From: Tropicibacter sp. R16_0
Lineage (GTDB): Bacteria > Pseudomonadota > Alphaproteobacteria > Rhodobacterales > Rhodobacteraceae
DNA: 40,760 nt
Direction: 5' to 3'
Assembly (NCBI RefSeq): GCF_017743935.1
Contig: NZ_JAGHRE010000022.1
Coordinates: 1-40,760, forward strand
Shown here: positions 25,612-33,781 of the stretch, one piece after another
How the letters are laid out: every line of letters starts with the position of its first letter
How positions within the stretch are numbered: the stretch's first letter is position 1
Notes under the pieces: generated by a model
What the model was told of the DNA's origin: nothing
The model's input: the letters and a program-made list of their open reading frames with translations, nothing else
The model's database searches: none
Translations under genes and position numbers: made by a program

Positions 25612-26040
25612 ATGGCAACTCGTGGGCATTGCTTGTGCAAAGAGACGCGGTGGGAGTTTGAAGGCGAGGTGACTTGGGCCTGCTACTGTCATTGCGACGA
25701 TTGCCGCAGAAACTGCGCCGCACCGGTCGTCGCCTGGCTGGGCGTACCAGTCAAGAACTTCAAGTGGACCGGAAACGAGCCGAAGACCATTGAAAGTTCC
25801 AAAGGCGTGTTCAGGCATTTTTGCAACGACTGCGGATCACCGATTGGATTTGAAGCTGATCATTATGCAGGAGGGATGCACCTATACGCAGCGTCCCTGG
25901 AAAACCCGGAGGATTTCAAGCCGACCTTTCATGTGAATTATCAGAGCAAACTGCCCTGGCTTCAGATGAACGATGACCTAACGAAGTACGAGGGGACATT
26001 GCTTCACGCCCCCGAGGATTTGAGTGACTACCACTCATAG
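25612..26040 (+). CDS. GFA (glutathione-dependent formaldehyde-activating enzyme-like) family protein
   Basis: The 142-residue protein has the zinc-binding cysteines of the GFA/CENP-V fold: GHCLCKETRW near the start, CYCHCDDCRRN in the centre and FCNDCGSPI about 50 residues later. The family prototype speeds the reaction of formaldehyde with glutathione, but most members have unknown substrates. The ATG at 25612 follows GGAGAAGCAG. It stands alone, 172 bases after an SDR gene, and is followed by a 163-base gap (26041-26203) without a gene. A link to formaldehyde released by the demethylase at the left end is possible but not supported by position. Confidence 0.85.
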   Translation: MATRGHCLCKETRWEFEGEVTWACYCHCDDCRRNCAAPVVAWLGVPVKNFKWTGNEPKTIESSKGVFRHFCNDCGSPIGFEADHYAGGMHLYAASLENPEDFKPTFHVNYQSKLPWLQMNDDLTKYEGTLLHAPEDLSDYHS

Positions 26041-26203
26041 GCTGGTTCTGCGCGTTCTGGAATGCTGCACGCTGCAAGCTGACCGACAGGACATTTCCTC
26101 CGCCCTCAGCCCTAGGCACTGCACTGGCGACGCGATTGTACTATCCCAGTGAATGTCTAATTGGCGAGCCAGTCAGTCCCGGCCCGCCAATCCTCGCCGG
26201 TTT

Positions 26204-26968
26204 TTAGAACTTTCCGTTCCCATGTACCATCTCTGCTGGCGTGGGCGAAACAACGTCCCAATGCTCTACAATCATACCGTCCTCAACGCGCCAAAGATCG
26301 AAGAAAGCCCAAGGTTTCCCGCTGACGGTGGCATCTGAGGCGACAAAGACAAAATTGCCTTCTGCCACAACAATCTGAGGCTCGAATTTGGTTATAACGT
26401 TGCCCTGTTCGGCCCAGGCTTTGGTGCCCTCCATCAGGCCATCAATCCCATCGGCAAGCATTGGATTGTGCTGCATGTAGACTTCAGAATACATGGGGGC
26501 TTTCTCCGGCGCGGCACCGCCCAAGACGTCGCGCACGAATCCAAGAACCAGCGCCTTGTTCTCTTCTGTTTTGCCGGGATCAGTGATTTCCGTCGCTCCA
26601 TCGGTCATACCACGGCCAGACACCGTCGTTTCAGGAACTGGCTGAAGATTGTCCCAATGTTCCGCAACTTTGCCGTCCTCCACCCGGAAAATGTCGAACG
26701 CGGCAAGGGTCGGTGCGCCAAAAGCGTCTGCGTTTTCAAAAGTGCTGTGCAGCACAACCATATCGCCTTCGGTGATGACCCTATGGGTCGTCGCGGTCAT
26801 ACCGGATTGCTCGACCAAAGGTATCAAGCCGACCAAACCCTCAGCTCCGGTCGGGATCTGCGGGTTGTGCTGGATGTAATCCGGGGTAACGAGTTGCCGC
26901 GCAACTTCCGGCTCGTGATCGGCAAAGGCAGCAGTGAAGAGTGCGATGACAAGTTCTTTGGGAGTCAT
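26204..26968 (-). CDS. Tandem SnoaL-like (NTF2 fold) protein
   Basis: The 254-residue protein consists of two copies of the same domain: residues about 1-115 (QHNPQIPTGAEGL, DIFRVEDGKVAEHWDNLQP) and about 130-250 (QHNPMLADGIDGL, DLWRVEDGMIVEHWDVVSP). Each matches the SnoaL-like polyketide cyclase/NTF2 fold, with the QHNP and EHWD motifs kept in both. Such proteins often act on small hydrophobic compounds, but function cannot be assigned. It diverges from an HxlR regulator gene, the common arrangement for a regulated target; no signal peptide is seen (the short hydrophobic N-terminus VIALFTAAF belongs to the first helix). Confidence 0.82.
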   Translation of the reverse strand: MTPKELVIALFTAAFADHEPEVARQLVTPDYIQHNPQIPTGAEGLVGLIPLVEQSGMTATTHRVITEGDMVVLHSTFENADAFGAPTLAAFDIFRVEDGKVAEHWDNLQPVPETTVSGRGMTDGATEITDPGKTEENKALVLGFVRDVLGGAAPEKAPMYSEVYMQHNPMLADGIDGLMEGTKAWAEQGNVITKFEPQIVVAEGNFVFVASDATVSGKPWAFFDLWRVEDGMIVEHWDVVSPTPAEMVHGNGKF

Positions 26969-27014
26969 GGTTTGATCCTCTGATTCGTATCCTCTCGAAA
27001 CGTAGTATCAAATC

Positions 27015-27056
27015 CATACCACATCGCAATTACGTACCTTGAACTGACCTGGTATG
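27015..27056. promoter_or_regulatory. Candidate HxlR operator half-sites
   Basis: CATACC (27015-27020) and its inverse GGTATG (27051-27056) flank a third half-site GTACC (27034-27038) in the 145-base gap between the divergent SnoaL and HxlR genes. Spacing and GTA-C-like ends resemble HxlR-type operators. Confidence 0.4.
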
Positions 27057-27113
27057 TTGAAGGCTACCGCAATAAAAGCCAGGGGAGGGTTGTGAAGAGT
27101 TCGTGCCAGGGCT

Positions 27114-27530
27114 ATGATGCCTGCCAGTTTCGAAACAGTACCAGAGACTGAGATGCTACCAATAGGTGTTACCAATAAAGCGGAGGCCTCAAACTGCTCC
27201 ATCCGTTCTGTGCTTTCCAATGTGACTGGCAAATGGCGGATGATCATCATCCTCGCGCTGGAGGACGAGCCGAAGCGCTTTGGCGATCTCAAGCGCTGCA
27301 TCGGAGATGTCACGCAGAGTGTGCTAACCGAGAACCTGCGCGGACTGCAGCGCGATGGTTACCTGACGCGCACCGTCGATCCAGGGCCGCCGGTGGCTGT
27401 ATCCTACGAATTGACACCTTTGGGCAGAAGTTTACTCGAGATGTTAAAGCCACTCGTCTTCTGGTCGCATGAGCAGATGGATGAAGTCAGGCGATTCCGA
27501 ATGCTATACGACCGTGAGCAGGCGAGTTGA
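27114..27530 (+). CDS. HxlR family transcriptional regulator
   Basis: The 138-residue protein is a winged-helix regulator of the HxlR (MarR-like) type: CSIRSVLSNVTGKWRMIIILALEDEPKRFGDLKRCIGDVTQSVLTENLRGLQRDGYLTR and SYELTPLGRSLLEMLKPLVFW. The first residue pair is MM; ATG 27117 or 27153 are alternatives. Members respond to aldehydes, quinones or thiol stress; the Cys residues (one near 28, one in the RCIG turn) could be redox sensors, but this is unproven. It diverges from the tandem SnoaL gene and likely controls it. Confidence 0.87.
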   Translation: MMPASFETVPETEMLPIGVTNKAEASNCSIRSVLSNVTGKWRMIIILALEDEPKRFGDLKRCIGDVTQSVLTENLRGLQRDGYLTRTVDPGPPVAVSYELTPLGRSLLEMLKPLVFWSHEQMDEVRRFRMLYDREQAS

Positions 27531-27642
27531 CCTCAAAGCGAACCTAAGACTGGAAACGTCGACCGGGCTCTCAGCTGCTTGCTCGGGTAGGCTTGGCACC
27601 ATCTCCACTGCAAACGGCAGCTTTCACAGGATCCGAGCAGCT

Positions 27643-27677
27643 TTCTCGCAACTGCAGCGAATTCACACTTTCCGCTC
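27643..27677 (+). repeat. Dispersed degenerate repeat, copy D
   Basis: Contains CTCGCAACTGCAGCGAA followed by CTTTCCGCTC, comparable with GCAAGCAGCAGCGAA and TCTGCTTTG of copy A. Similarity is weaker than between A and B. Confidence 0.35.
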
Positions 27678-27751
27678 TTTTGCACGAAGTCGCTTCCGGC
27701 CCAAATCGGACTTGTGCCCCTTGGTCAACACGCTGCATTGAGATCCGTGGG

Positions 27752-27774
27752 ACCGGCCGTTCGCTGCTGGCACG
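27752..27774 (-). repeat. Dispersed degenerate repeat, copy C (inverted)
   Basis: On the complementary strand it reads CGTGCCAGCAGCGAA, identical to CGTGCAAGCAGCAGCGAA of copy A apart from a three-base deletion. Confidence 0.4.
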
Positions 27775-28167
27775 TAATCGCGTCTTGGTGGGATTTGCAT
27801 TCCGCGGGCGGCGCTGCCCTTAGCTGCACCTGCAATATTGTCAAATCCGAATATCGAGAACACGCTGCTTCTGGAGTCCGCGATGCAACCATTGGCGCTG
27901 TGTTCAGTTTAAGGCAAATCAAGCCCTTCTGCGACGCTGGCGGGACAGTCAGAAATTTCGACAAAGGACAATCAGTCTCTGAGGTGGAAGTCAGATTGCT
28001 CTAGCTCAAGAAGCGGGCATTCCGGCTTAAGGCCTCGACTTTATCCCCGTTGGCCCAAGACCAGTTTGGCGAGGAGCGCGAGCACGGGGAAGCGACCGGG
28101 TCTTTCCCTTCCAATTCGCTCGGGATTCTCCAGTTCTGCGAATTGGAATTTATTCTTTGTTTGTTCC

Positions 28168-29010
28168 TCAGCTCATTGCAATCGCTTGAAGCTCCGCCTG
28201 CGACCGAACGCCCAGCTTGCTGTAAATGTTCTTCCGGTGAACGCGTTCGGTGGCCGGGGAAATATCGAGCTCATTGGCGCAGGCTTTCGAGGAATAGCCG
28301 CGGATCAGGTATCCGACAATTTCACGTTCGCGATGTGTCAGAACCTCGGAAGCAAACTCACCAAGTTTGCGACGCACACTGTCCGTCCGGCCATGCTCGA
28401 TCGACGTGGATTCAGGTAGGTCGACCAATGACGCGTGGCGCAGCACTGCTTTCTCTACCACGCCCGACAGACGGTCGAGGTTGCGCAGATTGTCGTCTGA
28501 GAACATTGGCAATCTCCTGGACCGTCCCAAGGAGAGGACCAGAGATGTGCCGTCATCAACCTGCACCGTGAATCCTGCCTCATCCACCAGCTTTGACGGG
28601 CGCATATATTCGCGGAAGAAATGGCTGTCGAAAAAATCGCTTGGGACGAGATCTCGCAATCCCCGCAAGCCGGACTGGCCGGATTGCGAGAACCTGTAGA
28701 AAGGGCTTTCCCGGTAAAGCCCGCCGGCAAAGCTGCCACAGGGTTCGTTGGACGCCTGAATGGCTGTGTAAGGTGCCGTTGGCGGGCCATCGGGGCGGTA
28801 CAGAACCACCAACAAATCATCGAACGGGGTTACCTTGAGCATCAATTCTCGCAGACAGGGATAGAAGCTATCTTGTCCGATGGTTTCGAAAAGATTTCCG
28901 ATGTCATCAAAAAGATCGGGCTGTGCCGCGCTCTGCGCCACCGTGGTTTGAAAATCGCCCGTGGGCACTGCGCTTCGGGCGGCCTGTTCCAGCTTACCTT
29001 TAGTGTCCAT
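28168..29010 (-). CDS. LuxR-type (GerE HTH) transcriptional regulator
   Basis: The 280-residue protein has a C-terminal LuxR/GerE helix-turn-helix (about 215-278: LTHREREIVGYLIRGYSSKACANELDISPATERVHRKNIYSKLGVRSQAEL). The N-terminal domain (LFDDIGNLFETIGQDSFYPCLRELM ...) is not a recognisable autoinducer-binding or receiver domain; it resembles the unassigned sensor domains of LuxR regulators beside alcohol/aldehyde oxidation genes. ATG 29010 follows GGGAGGG with 6 bases spacing; the frame is open to 29079. It lies 107 bases downstream of the aldehyde dehydrogenase gene and has an inverted repeat just before its start. Confidence 0.88.
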   Translation of the reverse strand: MDTKGKLEQAARSAVPTGDFQTTVAQSAAQPDLFDDIGNLFETIGQDSFYPCLRELMLKVTPFDDLLVVLYRPDGPPTAPYTAIQASNEPCGSFAGGLYRESPFYRFSQSGQSGLRGLRDLVPSDFFDSHFFREYMRPSKLVDEAGFTVQVDDGTSLVLSLGRSRRLPMFSDDNLRNLDRLSGVVEKAVLRHASLVDLPESTSIEHGRTDSVRRKLGEFASEVLTHREREIVGYLIRGYSSKACANELDISPATERVHRKNIYSKLGVRSQAELQAIAMS

Positions 29011-29038
29011 GACATTCCCTCCCGTGTTGCGGGTTATA

Positions 29039-29057
29039 GTCACGCAATCCACGTGAC
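29039..29057. promoter_or_regulatory. Inverted repeat upstream of the LuxR-type gene
   Basis: GTCACG and CGTGAC (perfect) flank CAATCCA, a 19-bp dyad 28 bases before the start codon. Length and symmetry are comparable to lux-box-like sites; autoregulation is inferred. Confidence 0.45.
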
Positions 29058-29117
29058 CTGTCAAAAACCGATCTTTCACATGTCAGATGGGTTTCGATCA
29101 GCCCTGCATCAACTCAC

Positions 29118-30620
29118 TTATAGTTGCATCGTGATGGTTTTGGTGATCAGGACTGCCTCGAGCTGTTCGCGCCCAAGATCCTTGCCATAACCGGACTGTT
29201 TTACGCCGCCGAAGGCCGTCGCGCTGTCGATTACGTCGTGACAGTTGATCCAGACAGAGCCAGATTGCAGCTGCCGGGAGACACGCTGCGCCCGAGCGCC
29301 ATTCTCGCTCCAGACGGAAGCTCCGAGCCCGTAGGCGTTGTCGTTGGCCATCGCGATCACCTCTTCTTCTTCATCGAAGGGAACCGCGACCAGAACCGGA
29401 CCAAAGATCTCTTCTTGCACCAGAGGGTGTGTATTGTCGTCCAGGGCAATGAGCGTTGGATTGACGAAATAGCCGGGACCTTCTGGCAAATCGCCGCCAA
29501 AGATCACGTCGCCGTCGCGTTTTCCCATTTCAAGATAGCGACCAATCGATTGTTGGGCGCCTTGTGAAATGACCGGACCGACATCGCAGGCGGGATCCAG
29601 ACCGGCGCAAACACTCAGCGCTGCAATCTTGTCTTTGATTGCCTTTACGCCGTCGTCAAAGATCGACCTGTGCAGATAGAGCCGCGAGCCTGCGGAACAG
29701 TTTTGCCCGGCGTTGAAGTAGATGCTCCACCGGGTGGCTTCGGCCAAATCATCCAGATTTGTATCTTCAAAAACGACCATCGGAGATTTGCCGCCCAATT
29801 CCAAGGTGGCCGGAACAAGATGGCTGGCCGCCGCCAGCGCAACGGACTTACCTACCTCGGTCGAACCGGTGAACGACACCTTGTCGACACCTGGGTGTCG
29901 GGCAAGGTAGTCACCGATAACCGACCCTTCGCCGGTCACGATGTTCAGAACGCCGGGCGGGAACCCGGCCTCTTGCGTCAGTCTGGCGAAATAGGTCATC
30001 GACAGCGGCGTCATGGCGGCCGTTTTCAGAACGATGGTGCAGCCAGCGGCCAGCGGCGCTGCAATCTTCCAGGCCGACATATTGAGCGGCCAATTCCATG
30101 GTGCGATGGCCGCCACCACACCGATGGGCTCGCGCAGGGTGTAGGAAAAGAAATCTCCCGGCACTGACAGCGACTTGGTGGCGCCCTCTATTTTCGTGGC
30201 CCACCCGGCCATGAAGCGGAACAGATCAGCCGAGCCCAGTACATCGAAGTCCTTGCAGGGGCCGATGGCTTTGCCGTTGTCGATGGTCTCGATCTGGGCA
30301 AGGATGTCGGCATCCCGCTCCATCAGGTCAGCCAGTTTCAACAGGATGTTCTGGCGTTCATTGGGCGCCATGCGCGACCAGATGCCAGAGTCGAAAGTGG
30401 CGCGAGCCGACGCGACAGCTGCGTCCACGTCCGCCGTGCTACCCAACAGAACCTCGGTTAGTTGCTGCCCTGTTGACGGCTCCATCACCGCCTTGGTGCC
30501 CGTGGCTTGGCCGTCGGTGAAATCACCGTTGATGAACATCTTTGGAATTTGCGAGACGGCTGTACGCACCTCAGGCAATACATTGAAACGGTTGAGATAG
30601 CGTTCGACATCTATATGCAT
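29118..30620 (-). CDS. NAD-dependent aldehyde dehydrogenase
   Basis: The 500-residue protein is a complete class 1/2-type aldehyde dehydrogenase. Asn176 (PWNWP), Glu274 (TLELGGK) and the catalytic Cys308 (NAGQNCSAGSR) are all present, along with the coenzyme loop FTGSTEVGK. It oxidises an aldehyde to the carboxylate; family members close to this pattern act on betaine aldehyde, aminoaldehydes or phenylacetaldehyde, and the substrate is not resolved. ATG 30620 follows GGAAAGG. It is divergent from the three-SDR operon with a 251-base gap. In the inferred pathway it removes an aldehyde made by the dehydrogenases, by the TPP-dependent complex or from a guanidino-amine. Confidence 0.93.
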   Translation of the reverse strand: MHIDVERYLNRFNVLPEVRTAVSQIPKMFINGDFTDGQATGTKAVMEPSTGQQLTEVLLGSTADVDAAVASARATFDSGIWSRMAPNERQNILLKLADLMERDADILAQIETIDNGKAIGPCKDFDVLGSADLFRFMAGWATKIEGATKSLSVPGDFFSYTLREPIGVVAAIAPWNWPLNMSAWKIAAPLAAGCTIVLKTAAMTPLSMTYFARLTQEAGFPPGVLNIVTGEGSVIGDYLARHPGVDKVSFTGSTEVGKSVALAAASHLVPATLELGGKSPMVVFEDTNLDDLAEATRWSIYFNAGQNCSAGSRLYLHRSIFDDGVKAIKDKIAALSVCAGLDPACDVGPVISQGAQQSIGRYLEMGKRDGDVIFGGDLPEGPGYFVNPTLIALDDNTHPLVQEEIFGPVLVAVPFDEEEEVIAMANDNAYGLGASVWSENGARAQRVSRQLQSGSVWINCHDVIDSATAFGGVKQSGYGKDLGREQLEAVLITKTITMQL

Positions 30621-30871
30621 GGGTGGAGCCTTTCCAAGTCTGCGTTTGCGACAGATTTCAGTGGGGGAAGGCGCATTTCCCATACCTCAATCGCGGTAGC
30701 TAGAGCACCCAGGTATAGGGCTCGCGGAAAATTCCGAAATAATTACAGCACTTTACCACTGTTTCGCTAACGCTACTGCAATTGCGGTATACAGGAGTAA
30801 TGGATCCTTTCCCATTCTTGCAGGGAACCGAAAGGGGCATGACGTGCCCCGCATCGAAAGGACAGTGGGAC
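30621..30871. promoter_or_regulatory. Divergent control region between aldehyde dehydrogenase and SDR operon
   Basis: The gap holds two copies of CAATYGCGGTA (30688-30698 and 30779-30789, one mismatch, 91 bases apart, same orientation) and the dyad CGGAA-AA-TTCCG (30725-30736). They are candidate sites for the LuxR-type or AraC-type regulator of the cluster. No gene is seen. Confidence 0.4.
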
Positions 30872-31678
30872 ATGTTGAAATCCCTCGAAGGCAAGGTCGC
30901 CGTCATCACTGGTGGCGCAGGTGGGATCGGCAGCGCAATCGCGCGATGCTGCCTTGACGGTGGGATGCGCGTTGTCATTGCCGATATCAGCGATGAAGCG
31001 TTGGAACGCGCAGCAAAAGACCTGAATGTGCCTGATCGGTTGCACACTGTGGTCTGCGATGTATCGACTCTGGCAGGCAATGAGCAGCTTTGTGCTGCGA
31101 CGCTGCAACGGTTCGGACAGGTCAACTTGGTTTGCCTAAATGCCGGCGCTGCCCGACTAAAACCAATGCAAGACGTCACCGAGACAGAATGGCGGTTGCA
31201 GGTGGGTGTGAACCTTGACGGTCCATTCTTCGGCATCAAGGCGTTTCTTCCGACGTTGGAGCAGCAGGATGACGCGCACATCGTTGTGACGGCTTCAGTC
31301 ATGAGTTTGTTTTCTGCCCCCGTCATGGGTCCGTATTTTGCTACGAAGGCGGCTGTGCTCTCTCTGGTCGAGAGCCTCTATTTCGATCTGCAAAACGCGG
31401 GCAGCCATGTCGGAGTGTCCGCCCTGATGCCCGGAGATACGCGCACGGACGCGATGAAGAACTCTGTGCAGGAAGACACCGATCCTGAACTGGCCGAAAT
31501 GGCAAAAAGTGATCTGGAGCACGGGACGCCGCCCGAAACTGTTGCGCGCGCGGTGTTGCAGGCCGCCCAGGATGGCAGTTTCTACATCCTGCCAAACATC
31601 GGCGACTATCAGGACATTATCGACGCCCGCCATCAGCGCATTCGACAACGGCTGTTGCCCGATGCCGAATTGGCTTGA
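30872..31678 (+). CDS. SDR-family oxidoreductase, first of three
   Basis: The 268-residue protein carries TGGAGGIG (11-18), LNAGAA, the active-site Ser in VTASVMS and YFATK. It is a paralog of the SDR at 32459-33277: both share the VNLDG, AHIV, PYFA(T/S)K and CPG/MPGDTRT segments. It starts the five-gene operon. I chose ATG 30872 (AAAGGA 9 bases upstream) because it begins the conserved fold; upstream starts (30782, 30839) add unconserved residues. It probably oxidises an alcohol or diol intermediate with NAD(P). Confidence 0.88.
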   Translation: MLKSLEGKVAVITGGAGGIGSAIARCCLDGGMRVVIADISDEALERAAKDLNVPDRLHTVVCDVSTLAGNEQLCAATLQRFGQVNLVCLNAGAARLKPMQDVTETEWRLQVGVNLDGPFFGIKAFLPTLEQQDDAHIVVTASVMSLFSAPVMGPYFATKAAVLSLVESLYFDLQNAGSHVGVSALMPGDTRTDAMKNSVQEDTDPELAEMAKSDLEHGTPPETVARAVLQAAQDGSFYILPNIGDYQDIIDARHQRIRQRLLPDAELA

Positions 31679-31697
31679 ACCCGATTGAGGAAAGATC

Positions 31698-32447
31698 ATG
31701 ACGAAGAACAGATTTGAAAACCGAACAGTGCTGGTCACTGGCGGCGGCGGCGGAATTGGCCGGGCCATGTGCCACAGTTTCGCTGGTGAGGGCGCTTTTG
31801 TGATTGCCGCGGACCTGAACCACGAAGCGGCAAAGGAAACCATTGCCCTGTTGCCTGAAAACGGTCAGGGATCGGCCGCCAAGCTGGACGTGACAGACGG
31901 TGATAGCTGGTGCGCTTTGCGAGAGCACATCCTGTCCGAGCGCGACGGTTTAGATATCCTGTGCAACAATGCCGGTGTGATGCTGACCGGTCCGCTGGAT
32001 CAGGCCAAGCTCAGCGATTGGTTGCTTCAGGCACAGGTTAACGTGGCAGGCGTCCTTCTGGGCTGTCAGACCTTCTTGCCCGATATTCGTCAGAGCGGCG
32101 GCAACATCCTGAACACCGCTTCGCTGGCAGGTATGCACCCCTGGCCCGATGCGGCGCTCTATGCGGCATCGAAATACGCGGTGGTTGGGCTGTCCGAAAC
32201 CCTGCGGCTCGAGGCCGGGGACAATGTCCATATCGGCATCCTCGCACCCGGTGGGATCGATACCGCAATGACCGCGCAGCTGGAAAATGATGGCGAAGAA
32301 CGCCTGCTCCCCCCTGAGGCGGTGTCGGAACTGGTGTTGGATGCCGTGGCCGAGCGACGTGATTGGGTGTTCACCCACTCGGAGTATCTGGATGCGATAG
32401 AAGCACGCCACGCCGGTATCGTGGCCGATTACCGCAAGATTACCTGA
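31698..32447 (+). CDS. SDR-family oxidoreductase, second of three
   Basis: The 249-residue protein has TGGGGGIG (14-21), CNNAGV, the active-site Ser in NTASLAG and YAASK. It is of classical length and differs from the flanking SDR pair, so it likely handles another intermediate. GAGGAAAG precedes its ATG; the gap to the first SDR is 19 bases and to the third 11, supporting one transcript. Confidence 0.88.
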   Translation: MTKNRFENRTVLVTGGGGGIGRAMCHSFAGEGAFVIAADLNHEAAKETIALLPENGQGSAAKLDVTDGDSWCALREHILSERDGLDILCNNAGVMLTGPLDQAKLSDWLLQAQVNVAGVLLGCQTFLPDIRQSGGNILNTASLAGMHPWPDAALYAASKYAVVGLSETLRLEAGDNVHIGILAPGGIDTAMTAQLENDGEERLLPPEAVSELVLDAVAERRDWVFTHSEYLDAIEARHAGIVADYRKIT

Positions 32448-32458
32448 AGGGCGACAAC

Positions 32459-33277
32459 ATGATCACGGATTTCAAAGGAAAGACCGCTGTTATCACCGGC
32501 GGTGCGCATGGGATCGGCTATGCCTTTGCGCAAGAGTGCCTTGGAAAGGGTATGAATGTCGTCATCACCGCCTCGCGGCAGAGTTCGGTCGACAAGGCAG
32601 TTGCAACGCTTGAAGGTGGCGATCGGCTGATCGGTGTGCAAAGCGATGCTGGTGATGCAGAGGCAAATGCGAAGCTGGCCAAACTGGTGAAGGACAAGTT
32701 CGGACAGCCAAGCCTGTTGGTTTTGAACGCGGGCATTTCGCGCATGGCTCCAATTCATGACCTTACACCTGAGAAATGGCGCCAGACATTGTCCGTTAAC
32801 CTGGACGGGGTCGCTTATGGAACGTTGGCGTTCTTGCCGTTGATGGAACAGCAGACAGAGGCGCATATCGTTATAAACGCTTCGATCTTCGGGTTTTTCT
32901 CGGCCGGGCTGCAAGCACCTTACTTCGCCTCCAAGGCCGGAGCAGTCGCTTTTGCCGAGACGCTTTACTACGACCTGCTGGCAGCGGGCTCACCGGTGGG
33001 GGTCTCGCTTCTTTGTCCCGGGAACACGCGGACAAACATCCTGGAAACCGCTTTGACAGGCGAGGAACCTGAAGAGTTTCGCCAACTGATCGAGGCGGAA
33101 ATGGCAGCCGGAACCAGCCCCGCGTTTGTGGCGCAGGCCACCCTGGATGCCGTCCGCGACAACACCTTTTACGTCACGCCAAACACCGGCGACTTCATTT
33201 ATCCGATCGAGGCGCGATTTGACCGCATCCTGAAGGGCCGCAACCCGGCCCCCGAAGATGTGGGCGATACCGTCTGA
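32459..33277 (+). CDS. SDR-family oxidoreductase, third of three
   Basis: The 272-residue protein has TGGAHGIG (12-19), LNAGIS, the active-site Ser in INASIFG and YFASK. It is clearly paralogous to the first SDR of the operon (same length class, shared FYVTPNTGDF / FYILPNIGDY near the C-terminus), suggesting a local duplication followed by divergence. The ATG at 32459 follows AAGGGCGACAAC; the frame is open upstream to 32363 but overlaps the previous gene. Confidence 0.87.
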   Translation: MITDFKGKTAVITGGAHGIGYAFAQECLGKGMNVVITASRQSSVDKAVATLEGGDRLIGVQSDAGDAEANAKLAKLVKDKFGQPSLLVLNAGISRMAPIHDLTPEKWRQTLSVNLDGVAYGTLAFLPLMEQQTEAHIVINASIFGFFSAGLQAPYFASKAGAVAFAETLYYDLLAAGSPVGVSLLCPGNTRTNILETALTGEEPEEFRQLIEAEMAAGTSPAFVAQATLDAVRDNTFYVTPNTGDFIYPIEARFDRILKGRNPAPEDVGDTV

Positions 33278-33305
33278 CCGAAACAAGACTTGAAAGGAAA
33301 AGGTC

Positions 33306-33761
33306 ATGAGCGAAGGAACCACTCACCACGCAACGCCTGATGACCCAAATGCGCGGGCGGTCATTCATGCATATGAAGACACGGTGATGAATGAGGGGGC
33401 GCATGCCTCTTATGACAAGCATTTTGCCGAGGATTGCTTTTACCTGTGGTATGGAAACAGCCCGGTTGCGGGCCGCTACGAAGGCATCGGGGGCCTCAAG
33501 CGGTTCTGGGATCTGTTGACCGAGCTTTGCGACCCCGAACCCTCGCCGGTCATAGAATTGGCCGGGGGGGGATTTTACATGTATCACGTGGAAGGCAAGC
33601 TGACAGGACCTGATGGAGAGGTGTTCACCACCAAGATCGTCGGCAATTACGAGGTCGAGGGCGACAAGATCAAATCCGGCAGGTTTTGGGCCTTTGACCA
33701 GGACGGGTTTGATGCATTTCTGTGGCGCGCCCGTGCCATTTTGGACAAGCGGCGCGACTGA
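33306..33761 (+). CDS. NTF2-like (SnoaL-type) protein
   Basis: The 151-residue protein fits a single NTF2-like domain: helix NARAVIHAYEDTVMNEGAHA, KHFAEDCFYLWYGN, and a C-terminal FTTKIVGNYEVEGDKIKSGRFWAF. The motif set differs from the two SnoaL domains at 26204-26968. It could be an isomerase, dehydratase or binding protein for a pathway intermediate; context puts it between the SDRs and the ureohydrolase. GAAAGGAAAAGG-like purines precede its ATG. Confidence 0.8.
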   Translation: MSEGTTHHATPDDPNARAVIHAYEDTVMNEGAHASYDKHFAEDCFYLWYGNSPVAGRYEGIGGLKRFWDLLTELCDPEPSPVIELAGGGFYMYHVEGKLTGPDGEVFTTKIVGNYEVEGDKIKSGRFWAFDQDGFDAFLWRARAILDKRRD

Positions 33762-33781
33762 AAATAACAAGGAGACGGGTG

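Larger units (their letters stand above)
27531..28167. other. Gene-poor stretch with repeat copies C and D
   Basis: No convincing gene is seen in these 637 bases. Open frames on both strands are shorter than 130 codons, overlap each other and have no recognisable domain. Repeat-like segments lie at 27643-27677 and 27752-27774. The stretch separates the HxlR gene from the catabolic cluster. Confidence 0.55.

Noticed and set aside
28050-28571. Rightward frame of 173 codons over the LuxR gene end
   Set aside because: It runs antisense to the LuxR HTH and has no domain.
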